DNA from: Tigriopus japonicus
Lineage: Eukaryota > Arthropoda > Copepoda > Harpacticoida > Harpacticidae
Reading direction: 5' to 3'
DNA length: 64,000 nt
Assembly: GCA_010645155.1 (NCBI GenBank)
Contig: CM021312.1
Location: 6,617,286 to 6,681,285 of the forward strand
The notes beneath the pieces were generated by a model. The model did no database searches and was not told the DNA's origin. It saw nothing but the letters and a program-made list of their open reading frames with translations. Positions 1 through 11,600 of the stretch are shown here, in pieces. The stretch's first letter is position 1; the number at the start of each line of letters is the position of its first letter. The translations under genes were made by a program, and so were the position numbers.

Positions 1-1353
1 AGTGGTTGTTGGGAGGACAGTTTTTCCCTGAATCCTCAAAATTCTATCGCCACCCAATATTTCTGCCACTTCTTTCCCAAACAGGACAAGAGAGAGACAC
101 ACACGCACACGGTTTTGGAAGATAAAACCGTGATAGCCAAAACCAATTTTTACTTTCACTCCTCTCCTGCTTTAAGTTTACGTTGTGTAGGTACTACATA
201 GTGGTGGTAGTAGTAGGACGCAAATCGAGATTAGCATCTCGGGGGCTTCTCGTATCTGCTATTCCTTCTTTCGTTCTTCTCGTTTTGGTGGTGGTAACTA
301 ACAAGCAACTGTCTTTTTTTAAAGAGAACCAGCCAGTCCCTCTCTTGTACCATTCGGCGTTCATTTAACAAGGTGAATTTCTCAACACACTCATCATGAT
401 TCTGTCTCATTGCCAAGTCCTTTCCAATATCAAGATTAGGCGTCAAACAAATTGGCCCTGGACTTGAGGGATCATCACTGTCTACTGGACTAAGGAGAGA
501 GTACTTGAGATCAAGACGATAACTAATACAGTTAGGTCAAATTTCTCGAATGCTCGTGGCTTGAAAACTCGTATGTATATCAATCTTTTTTTTCTCGAAT
601 TTCTCCGTGCTCCGTGCTGAAGCCAAAACGAGAATTCAATGGTCAGTGAGGATGCGATTGGAAAAAGATGAGTCCCACTCCGTCTATCTCTGGTTTCAAT
701 ACGAGTTGGCAGGAGGTGGGGACTTGTCCACTTCAATCTCGGAAAAGGTATTCTTCGAATTAATAGCCAACATTAGCCATGATTCATGCCCACCAAGCTC
801 AAGTCAGTACCTACAAGTCTCGTCACGTCAATGAAGATCCTTCTTATTCGGTCATGATTTCTGGGGGTCGGTAGCTTGGGGATACGGTCTGAACAGTCAG
901 TGATGGTGATCGGTTGAAAGAAGTTAAATGAAGCCTGAACATCAGCCAAAAGAGGCCTCGGCGACTTGGTAGTGAATGGGCGATTTCTCACCTCCTTTTG
1001 ATCCCATTTGACTTTGAAATGGAGCTAAAGTGCTTGAGATCGAGTGAATGAGTTGGAAATGGATGAGAACGAAGCGCAGCAAGAAGAAGTAATGTACTTT
1101 TACCATCCCATACAGGTCGTCATCGCCTTTTGGTCGATTTTCATTGAGCGAGTGCTAGTTGAGCTCTTAATGAGAATTCCAGATTGGCCGAGATTGGGAT
1201 CAGTGTGACTTGAAGGTATATGACTTGCTTGGGTTTTCCAAACGAAGCCCCGATGATGCGGGCGAATTTTGCACCTTATCATCATCATCTCGCACTCACA
1301 AGCTCACAAATCAGATAAAAAAGCCTCTATAAATCGTAAAATGGAACACTTAC
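1..1353. other. Presumed intron or flank of the CLCA-like gene; no supported exon
   Basis: Both strands were read. Several open frames exist, but none continues the CLCA similarity with matching splice phase. Nothing else is recognisable. Confidence 0.3.
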
Positions 1354-1521
1354 CTCCAACTGATCGAGCACCTTATTGCACAAATGTTTCGGAACCACTT
1401 CGTTGACGTTCACTGTGATTCGATTATATATTCCATTTTGCACTTGGATCATGGTGCTTTGTCCAAGGGAACACAAGGCTCCCAAAACTAGGGCCGTGAT
1501 CACTTTGTAAACGAAGGCCAT
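1354..1521 (-). CDS. First coding exon of a CLCA-like (calcium-activated chloride channel regulator) protein, partial
   Basis: The exon encodes 56 residues. Residues 1-22 are a hydrophobic signal peptide ending near SLGQS. The following segment contains QNGIYNRITVNVNEVVP and a Cys, then LDQLE. This resembles the start of the mature N-terminal domain of CLCA metalloprotease-type proteins, where an NGY-like strand precedes a Val-Pro and, in arthropod members, a conserved Cys. A good donor (GAG followed by GTAAGT on the minus strand) ends the exon at 1354 in phase 0. CLCA proteins are secreted, self-cleaving regulators of chloride channels. No convincing second exon was found between 1 and 1353, so the rest probably lies beyond the left edge. 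The family call rests on about 35 residues and could be wrong. Confidence 0.5.
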
Positions 1522-4500
1522 GGTCGCACACTAATTCAACTTTGATGCATATTTTTGAGATTCTTCCATGAGCGCTTAGATGCACACGTCTCTGCTCATC
1601 GACAGTCTCACGAAAACTGAATTGGTTTCGATTCGGGCCGTCGTTCATTTGCTCGCTCTTCCTTCCCTTCGTGGGCACGTACTCCCTTCAAATCCTGTCA
1701 TTTGGGAAACGGCTCGAGAACGAGACGGCTTCCGTTTGACAAATGGATGGGGAAAGAAGAGAGGGAGGGAGGGAGGGAGGGAGGGAGGGAGTCAGAGGGC
1801 TGCCTTGGAGAACTCCACTGCTCCTCCTCGTCATCTCCTTCAAGAAAACTTGGAGATCTCCCGTAACCCTCGTCTTTCGAGAGTGGCACGCGAATGAATC
1901 ACGGAGTGCTTGACCTCAACGACCTGAGCTAATGTTTGGGGCTAGAGGCGAAGAAACGAAATAAAGCGAGGGACGATCGTTTGCGGTCTTGTTTGGAAGA
2001 TCGTCGTCTTGTTCAGTAAATAATGGAGAAACTCAAGGTGCAACAACGAGGGATCATCTTGAGCTTATTTACAATAGTACCCTTTCTTGCACCTGGTTAA
2101 TTGCCATGAATGGGTCTCTGTTGCTGAGGTGTGTGCCAACACCTACTAGAGCCGTGTCATTTGTTTGGACTATTTTGGACGTCTCCGGAGATATCGTTAA
2201 ATGTCTCGTGAACTATTCAATCATCGTTAGGGTTCAGGATGTACACTACCCATACAAGATGTCATCCAAATGTCCAGCTCGTCAACGACAAAACTATTTT
2301 TTGCAAAAAATATGAATATTTGGAATATTGTCAAAACACAGCATCACTTTTCATTAAAATGTGGAATCTTAATCCAGATGTGAGTGGAAAAATCAATTGT
2401 TTAATCCCAATTCAAGCACTTTTTAACTTCTAGAAATTTGGATCTAAATTCTTAGTGACTTAAGTTATAGGGGTTGAATTTCTGCTTAGCATTTACATGA
2501 AAGCTATGAACAAATGAAAAACCTTCATGGATTAGTCCACTTTGGGTTCAAAAACGAAAGAAACGAGAGGGTAATGCTCAACTACCCAACCAAAAAGCAC
2601 ATTCCCTCAGACATACCTATGCCTCAGATGCCAAGATTCGCAATCTCCAACATGAGAATGTTTCCTTTTCTTGATGACTTTATCATTACAGAAGCCGAAA
2701 ATATTCAATCAAATATACATGTATAATGGATGTAATATACATGTATATACGAGCATAGCACTGTGGATGACTCAAAGGCTTTCATTTTTGTGTACGATTG
2801 AAGGCTCTGAGTGGACCAAAAATCATCTCGACTCATATTTTTGGACAGCAAACCCCTGGTTGCCAACCCTTGATCTTCTAGCTGCAAGCCAAAAAGACTT
2901 TTCCACATCGTTCTGCTTTGCTGCTTAGTATTCTCGGAAGAAGTTGGAAAAGCAAGGGTTTCATTCAAATTCAATGAATGCTTAAAGGAAGTGATGACAA
3001 GTCACTTCAATTTTCTTTTGTCACACCGCCCAAAATGATATTCTGATTTTTAAATTTCAATAGCAGGTCGATGTTACACAATTTTGTGACAGAATCCATT
3101 TTCGTCACGAAACCTGGTAATCTTCAAGCATGTTGCTTGACAAATCTGTCAACCAACCAGAATAAAGTAATGTGGTTCAAGCTCAAATTAAAGTTTCGTT
3201 CTGCATACGGAAGGCTTGCTTAAAGGGAAAAAAGAGCAATTTTGGAACCCTAGCAATGGCAGCAAAGTCCAAATTACACGCTGGCAAGAGAAAAGTGAAG
3301 ACGAGCAGAACATTGACGTACCTGACGTACCCAATACATACTGTATGCCTGTTATATTCAATGCGCTACAAGTGAAAACATATCAGTGGAATAGCCTTCC
3401 GACGCTTTAGCTTGTTGTCATCCAAAATTTGAGCCTACTTTTTCGGCTCAATTTTTGTTTGTGCCAAAGAATGCTTTAAGCACAATACAATGAAATGCAC
3501 GAGGCACAGAAAAAGAGGAAAAGTGCCCAATTGTTACACAATTCAAATCGGGAGACCTTTATGAGGGCTTATTTGAAATTCAAGTTTTTCTTTGATAATA
3601 TATTCCTTTTTCTCAGGGGAAATCTCTGCAAAGTATCAGACTGGTAAAACTGCAAAAAAGCGGCAACGGAACGCAAGCACAAGTTTCTTATCGTGGAACA
3701 TGGAAGTTGTTTTCAATTTAATACTTACAGCACAAGTTAGAAATTATTTTAAGTATAATTATTTTGACTTTTGAGTCGGGCATACACCCTCAAATATATC
3801 CTTAAATCAATTCTTAAAAAGATTCTACATCAACGTAGTTGCCAAGAGAGTTCGAGAGTAATTTCTCAAACGTGCTTTCACAAAAGTTTCATTATTTCTT
3901 TCATAATTAGAAATAATATATCTATATACTGGGGATGTTATTAGATTGGAAAAGCTTACGTTATTACTTTGCAAGGCATAGTTTTCCTCATTGATCAGAT
4001 TGAGTGCACATTTTCAGTCATGCACAGAGATAACAATAGGTCATCAAATTGACGTGAGCAATAGAACATGACCCATGCAGCTCAAGAAATCACCCAAGAT
4101 ATACAAAACACCACAGTACAGTAAATTAATACTTCGCTATTTTCTATTTAGTGGAAGAATTGATTTCTTTATAATGTTACTTCTGGTGCATAAAATAGAC
4201 GAAGAATTAGATAATGATCCCTTTGTATAACCCTCGGATGGTACATGTTTTACATTTGTCACAGTAATTTGGATCAGATTAGGAGACGTTAGCAATCTGG
4301 CTCATCGAGGAATTTGCTGAACATTTTCAAGCAAAATTGTTAACCTCATTTTTTTAGATCGAGAAATGTTGAATTGGCTTACGTTTATTACAGCCACAGT
4401 TGGGTCAATTACCCAAAAATATGAATAGCTACTTACATACTACTTAATGCAATAATGTAATACATTGCAAAAACATCGTCAACAAATGTTATTAACTTTT

Positions 4501-5210
4501 TTAAAATTGTAAGAGAAACCAATATCACAATGGCTTCTTTTTTGCTCATCAGTGCTGGCTGAAAGGATTATTGCTCTCAATGGAGCTTGGCATTATTTTA
4601 TAGCGAGCTAGAAAGCTCCAAGAACCAATGTAAGAATATTCTGTTTTAGATATTTTCACGGCCTTGAAAATATTCATATCAAGATTAAATGGAAGTTTCC
4701 AAACACTATGAGATATGTTTCAGACTCAAAAACCAAGGGGAACAACTTTGATTTACTGAGTTTCTCAAAGTCTGGTCTAGATTAAAAGTTATACACCAAA
4801 AACCTGTTAAATGAACTATTTTTTGAAAATCTAGTCAGTAAACTTTTAGAGCAAATCTAGATACCTTTTAAATCGAAATTGTTTGAAACTTGGTTGCTTA
4901 GCTGCTGAGTTATTTCTGTTTAACGGTTAATTTTTGCCCCATAAAAGCGAACGCTGATTTTTTCGTTACGCCCGGTATATGAAAACTCATCAACAAATAA
5001 CATTGATTTTTTATGTCACAACAACACATAAAAACTTCTTCATCTTTCTATGTTTTGTCATTGCATATCAAAATAATATTATTTCCAAAAAACACTATAA
5101 ATACAATTTTTCGAATAATGGCTTTTGAATTAATTATTGGTAGGTCCTCATTGCAAATTTTGTGAAATTCTGTAAGATTTTATAAATATAGTTTGTGGTC
5201 TAATTGATTA
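1522..5210. other. Intergenic stretch without recognisable genes
   Basis: AT-rich, with only short unconvincing open frames. The single distinct feature is a GGGA microsatellite near 1760-1791. Confidence 0.5.
1760..1791 (+). repeat. (GGGA)n microsatellite
   Basis: About seven consecutive GGGA/GAGG units in a purine-rich run. It lies about 240 bp upstream of the CLCA-like start codon on the opposite strand. Confidence 0.9.
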
Positions 5211-5211
5211 T

Positions 5212-5742
5212 AGGTAAATAGGTCACAAACAAAACGGTCACAAGTATATAGGTCACGAGGAAGAAAGGTCAAAGATTAAAGGTTACAGGGTAAAACGGTC
5301 ACGGTTAATAGGTCACACGGTAAAAAGGTCACATCAAAAAGATACATTTTCGCTAGGTATAAGTATGGTCCACTCTGAAAATCTTAGAAGCCCATAACAT
5401 CTACAAAGAAGGGTGTAATTTTAACTCTGGAGGGGCAAGGACACCTGCGCGATCCAAAAGATCCGAGGCGGGTTCGGACAATTGTTCTAAAATCTGTTGG
5501 GAGTTACATACGTGTCGACTACGCAAATTAGACCTTATGAGGATTGGGATAATCGTGTTCTACTCGGTAAATATTGGGTCCCATGGGACAATAATCAACC
5601 CTGAAACATGCCATGGCTACCTTTGAAGATGCCCAGGTCTGTGACCTTTTTATCGTGACCGTATTACCTTATGACCTTTTTACCGTGGCCGTTTCACGGT
5701 GACATTTTTGTTGTGACCTTTTTACCGTGTGACCTATTTACC
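5212..5742. mobile_element. Foldback element with repeated GGTCAC/GGTAAA arms
   Basis: The left arm (about 5212-5338) and right arm (about 5638-5742) are inverted copies. Each is built from repeats of AGGTCAC followed by GGTAAA-type spacers. The outermost arms are GGTAAATAGGTCACA on the left and its reverse complement on the right. The 300-bp centre has no coding similarity and no clear target duplication was found. Each repeat contains AGGTCA, the half-site of many nuclear hormone receptors, with about nine exact copies in the two arms. That is a sequence match only. Confidence 0.7.
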
Positions 5743-7060
5743 CGCTCCGTCCAATTTGACTATGGTCTTTCAAGAAATATCGAATTCTCGCAAAATACGA
5801 AGACACATCTGCGCAATAATTTCTTTTCAATTTTCATTTGAAAACCCAACCTAATGGACTCAAATCAAAAGATGCATAGTTTTTCAAAACTATGAATATA
5901 ATCCAAAAAAACTTTCTTGTAAGGGTCAACCAACGTAAGAGACCAAATACTAGATCATTTTCATCCTTAAGTGTTTATCTATGTGTAAGTACATTTGGAG
6001 GAGTCTCATTCGGCTTACGCTCATTGTATGGTGGCCTTTCACAGCTGGCCATTGAGAGGCAAAGACGACATCTTTAGGCTCTTGTCATTCAAAAAGCCTG
6101 AATATGAAAGACACGTGTATCAGCAGAATAGTGCTCGTACATATTTTAGTGTTCAACATGATCCGTTCAAAAAATAACAAATTATTTTAATCGAACCTTT
6201 CCTCATCAAATAGTTGTACTTTCGTCTACTTCTAAAATGGATACCAAATCTTTCTTATGGGCCCCTATTAAGCAAAGTCAAGTCTGGCATCGTTAAAATT
6301 CTTCCCTATTGCCAACTTTTAACGAGGTCCCTTTCCATTTGTCCCCGAGTAGTTACAGTTTGTGTCCTTCTGACCGAAAGCTTAGCCTCAAGGGCCAGGC
6401 ATCCAAGCCATATTCTTCAATCAATTACGCCTCTCTCCCTCTCTCTTCACCACAGATCTCAATTGATGCATGTGCACGTGCCCATGCAACTGTTCTTGAG
6501 ACGTGTTCCATTCGGTCACGCTCTCGCTGTCTCGCTCTCTCTCGTTCTCTCTCGGCTTCTCTCGGTTTTTTCCGAGTCTTTTGAACGGCGTTGAACAGAG
6601 GAGAACGGCCAATGCAGAGCCAAATTGGAGCAAAACAAGACGACCCAAGATGGGAAATTGGAACCGGGAGAATCTCTCGCAAGAGGGAAATGTCAATAGT
6701 GCACAGAGTTGAGGGACCTTGGGTATTGGACGGATTATATTTGTTCATCTTGTTTTCACCTTCTTCATGCTTGTGACATTGGCGTTTACGCTACAAGACG
6801 CAATGACAAAATTGGAACACGCGGGTAAGGACAAATCGTGTTGTAGACGATAATGAGCAAAGAAAATGGGTAACTTTATATCAAACCCTTTCTTTTTGAG
6901 AACCGTAGGAGGAGAGGAATGACGTTAGAGAATTGAGAAAAGAATACTAAAGAGTCAATTTTCTTTTTTTTTTCTTGCTCTTTGGGTCAACATTAGAGTC
7001 TTCTTGAGTCCAACGAGAAAATTGATATTTTCTGTTTCAGAAAAAAGCAATGATAAAATC
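5743..7060. other. Intergenic; CT-rich tract but no gene
   Basis: Contains a CTCTCG-rich pyrimidine tract around 6515-6575 that opens several long but low-complexity frames. No recognisable protein is present. Confidence 0.5.
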
Positions 7061-7395
7061 TAGTGATGGACCGAAAGCGCTTTTCCGAAATTTCGGTTTC
7101 GGTTTCGGTTTCGATTATGCCTACCGAAACCGAAAGCAGACAAGCATTATATAAAATGGAGTTTGACAACAAAATAGAAAAAAAAAATTGGTCCAAAAAC
7201 CTCTGAAATTTAAGTTTTAAGATTTTTCAAAATTTGCGACTACCTAACATCGAACACAATTCTAATTTTTAAGACGGATTTTGCACTTGAACAATTTTGT
7301 ACACAGTGAACACTGCTTTCGGTTTCGGTTTCGGTCAAGCCCTCTTTCGGCTGAAACTTTCGGTTTCGGTTATGAGCCCTTTCGGTCCATCACTA
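7061..7395. mobile_element. hAT-like MITE, GGTTTCGG family, copy 1
   Basis: The ends are TAGTGATGGACCGAAAG and its inverted counterpart. Both flanks carry the perfect 8-bp duplication ATAAAATC (7053-7060 and 7396-7403). Runs of GGTTTC sit next to both termini, the kind of subterminal repetition typical of hAT elements. There is no transposase. A second copy lies at 11137-11457. Confidence 0.9.
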
Positions 7396-8656
7396 ATAAA
7401 ATCTCTGAATTGCTGAAAAAGCTATTTTTTAAGGTTTTATTTTGGCGATGCACGAGAATTACGTCTAGAACCATTGCTACTATTGTTCTTTGTCTTTCGC
7501 GATTTTTCCTTATAAGTTCACCAAGCCATTCCATCCAAGTGCCAAAGAATGAATTTATCATCCAACTTGATGGATGAAACTAACCAAGAAAAAGAATGAA
7601 TAACTTCTCGGTTCCACAAATGGCGTTGGTGTAGATTCTAAGGAAATTGTGTTCTTTTGACTGAGAAAGAGACATCACACACTTGAAATTTTATCAATTG
7701 AATACTGGCAGTTCAGAATACCGTTATGATTTAATGGTGACAGGAAACCTACAGGCTCTGTTCCTCATTCAAAGTCATATCAATCATCTATTCATGGCTC
7801 AATGCCCTAGCTTTCGAGAATAATCAAACTCCAAGGGGACATGCAGAAAGATTTCCCCAATGTATGCGTCGTTCTTTCTTTTCCGAATGGAACCAGGGAT
7901 GCGAGATGTGATATATGTTGCATATTACTGTACTTTTTGAGATGGGATCATTGCTTTCATTACATCATTAGAAATACGTTGGCGGTAAGAAGAGCCGTTT
8001 AACGAGCAACCGACGTCTTGACCAGGTCATTTGTCGTTAACGAGAACACATAACGTAAATGCAATTCATTGTCCCGAGGTCAAGCAACGAAGTGAGGAAG
8101 TTCTCATTTTGAGGCCAAAACAAAAAAAGAAGGAAGTAGTTTTGAATTGCAAGCGAAGGAAACTGTTGTACTCTGGTCTTCTGAAAGGAATTATCATAAT
8201 AGTTGTTTGGTTTGTATTATTTTTAGACCCAGCTTTCTTGGGACAAATGCGTTGAATGATGGCACTAGAATTGGGACGTTGAAACAAAGAGATCCTTAAA
8301 ACCCGCGAGTGGATTCAGGGACATTCATCACTTAATTCCTCATCCACCTAAAAGTCTTTCCAGCTGGTATGGATCTTTTTTTTTCAAGTAATTGGATATC
8401 GTTTTTCAAACTTCCACCTCTATTCTTGTAACTAAAGCCGGCTCTAGATTGAAGTGTGGAATATGAAGTCATATTAATGAGGATCCAATTTCTTTCTTCT
8501 TGTAGTTGAGCAACCAAATCCGGGCCTCAAAATGTTGAAGTGAACCAAATGGTGGACCACAAAATGGGACAAAAGAAGTGAAAGCCAGTTGACCTCTTGA
8601 AGGGCAATTACATTTGAGTTCAGGATTGGAAAAAGTCCCGTCAGATCGGGGTGACA
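7396..8656. other. Intergenic upstream of the GPCR gene
   Basis: No recognisable coding, RNA or repeat feature. The GPCR promoter and any 5' untranslated exon should lie here, but no distinctive element can be pointed to. Confidence 0.4.
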
Positions 8657-11600
8657 ATGGGCTACAGTTCGAGATTGCTTTTGGTCCAAGCAGTGGTTGC
8701 TTGGACCATTCTGGTCGTCCCACCATTCATCGTGACACTTTTGCTCTATCACAGAGATTACTTCCAGACCTCTGAAGATTTATGCTCACTGACTTCCTTC
8801 GATGGGTCATCCCATTGGCCCCTGAACATGGCACACGTACCCATGTGTGCTGAGAATGAATCTAGCTCTAAACTCAACCCCACTGATTGCCTCAGAGACC
8901 TTTGTCAGGACAATGAGAAACCGCTCAATCGCAGCTCGATCATAACATGTTTTGGGTGTGATCTCACTTTCCATCTTCTTCACACCGACCTTAACGGACT
9001 GTGTTCTATGAAGAATTCATATGAGGCTGTGGATATTTATGGAGTGATATGTTCCTTGAACTCCACGTGGTTCACGACACATGGAACTAATGGTCTCGAA
9101 GACGAACCAAGTGAAAGTGTCTCCGATCCTGTTTTGGAGATGGAGTACGATAACATCACGTCCTTGTCCTCATGTGGTGAGAGAATGATGGATTATCAAT
9201 ATTTAATCACCGGTTCCCATTTTTGGATCAAGGGCATCGCTTTGACAATTCTTGGAACTTGTGGACTTTTGGGCAATATCATCACCATCTTCGTGCTCTC
9301 CAAGCTGCAGACGAGCAAAAACTTCAACAAGCTTCTCATCACTTTGGCCACGTGCGATAGCCTTCTCATCATCTACTTCATCATGGAAAAGTCCATTGTG
9401 GAGACATTCAGCTACGAAGAGCCGCACTGGTACCGAGTGGCTTACCCCTACGTTTTACACCCTTTGAGAGGTATTATCGAGACGGCCACAGTGTACATGG
9501 TGGTGGCCATTAGTGCTGATAGGTTCAGAGCCATTTGTCATCCGTTGAGTGAGAGGCAGTCGCCCTTTCGGTATATTGTTTATGTTCTGGGTCTGTCCGT
9601 GACGCTCGAGATCCCAAGATGGTTTGAGTTCCAGTTGATCAATAACGGCGAAGGGACGGTACAATATTGGACCACTCCGCTCATGGAGGACCCCGACTAC
9701 ATCCGATTTTCCAGCTATTGGGACGAGCTCATAGCCACGGGCTTTGTTCCGTTGTTGGCTTTGGTGTACTTTAACTCTCGGATCTACGTCAAAATTCGGG
9801 CCTCTTCCAAGTTCCAACATCGCTTTATTGGTCGAGGAGCCTTTCCCAAAAAAGACAGGTAAGACTGGATTTGACTCGGTAACGACCAAAGTCGATCGAT
9901 CCCTAAGGATTTTCACGAGAAGTGTGAAATTGCATTGTCTTTTACTCAAGGGTTTGCTTGTCTAATGGTCTTATATACCCTATTGGAATAACTTTTGCAA
10001 AATCAATCAATCCAAGGTTGTTCGAAAATGTATGGGTTCGACGAAAAAAGGAACGACGAAAAGAGAAAAGACAAAACCGAAAACATTTCTCACTTAAAAT
10101 TGAATTCATTACCTGGTCGATTTGGCACGATATACATGTCTCGAATGAATGATCCAATACTTCTGATCCAATTAAGGGCCCTCCCCCTAAAAGTGAACCA
10201 CCTCTCCCGGGATCAGGTGGTTTTCTGGATAAAAAGCCTTCTTTTTGTTCTTCCACATCATCAATATCCCTTTCCTTCAATTGTTCCTCGTATTGGGGCT
10301 GGACATGTGAGGCAAGCAAAAAGAGGGATAAACCACACTGTTTACAAAAAGATAGCTTGTGTTATTGTGCTTTTTCCAATAGGATTGTGCCAATACGGGC
10401 AAAGATCGGGTGCTTGCAAATATTTCTTTTCAACAACGTTGATGCTGTTTGTCAAATGCAAAAAGTTACACAAACTACGAATACTTCTCATTGGGGGAAA
10501 TTCTGAACAAATCCTTCCCAGAAATTTGAAACATATTTATCTATTTTTATTGCTCACAAATTTTTGGGTCGACCCGCTCACCTCCCTTCGTACAATTACA
10601 AAGTTCGTTTTCTGAATCGTTGTCAATACCTCTCAAAGCATAAGTAACGTTTTCTGTACTAATGGTGGTTTTGGGAGTTGGCAGGAGAATAGAAAGGAAT
10701 ACAAACTAGACTCTCTTTAAAAACATGCAAGGCATGAAAAACAGTTCAATCATAATTTTTGTTGTCATGTTGTGACTTTAGGGAAGACGAAATCATAGCA
10801 ACGAATATGAAACCCTTTTGAGCTAATGGACCGTAAAGAGCACTCTCTAAGACGGCGGTCGGCAACCTCTTTTGGGTCAAGGCCCACCAAATTTGTCTTG
10901 GGCCCACCAAACAGATGCTGGAAGGTTCGTGGGCCCACAATACATTGATCATGGGGCTCTAGGCCCACCAGTATGTACTACAAATGGCCCTCGGGGCCAA
11001 CATTTTGAACTTCTACATAAGCTCCTGGGCCGACCCCAAACCACTTTTGGGCCCACAGGTTGCCGACCCCTGCTCTAAGACGTGTAAGAAAAATTTCCTT
11101 GATGTGTTTTCTCTTTGATCAATCAGTTGTGCTAACAATAGATGGACCGAAAGCGCTTTCGGCCGAAATCAAATTCGGTTTCGGTAGGCATAACCGAAAC
11201 CGAAAGCAGACAAGCACCATAAAGGATGGAGTTTGACAACAAAATCGAAAAATTTTCGTCCAAAAACCTCTGAAATTAAAGTTTCCCGATTTTTCAAAAT
11301 TTGCGCCTACCCAACATCAAACACATGAGCAATTTAATTTTTAAGGTGCATTTTGGGTTTATACAATTTAGTAGTCAGCTGCTTTCGGTTTCGGATTCGG
11401 TTTCGGTCAAGCCCTCTTTCGGTTATGAGCCCTTTCGGACCGAAAGGGTTAGTGCTAGTGCTAACATATTTCCGAAATTTTAGTGATGCTCCAATTTGAG
11501 GCTCAAATAATCCTGGAAATGCTATTGCCTACCTTGGAAGTCTATGACCCAATTAAGGAAGGGTCCTTGCGTAAAATCGTCCTTCCTCTTGCAAAAGCTA

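Noticed and set aside
773..1288. Possible second and third CLCA exons on the minus strand
   Set aside because: The similarity is only a few residues, acceptor sites are weak and the reading phase does not join cleanly.
6425..6748. Overlapping Arg/Glu-rich and Ser-rich frames on both strands
   Set aside because: They come from a CT/GA simple-sequence tract and show no domain.
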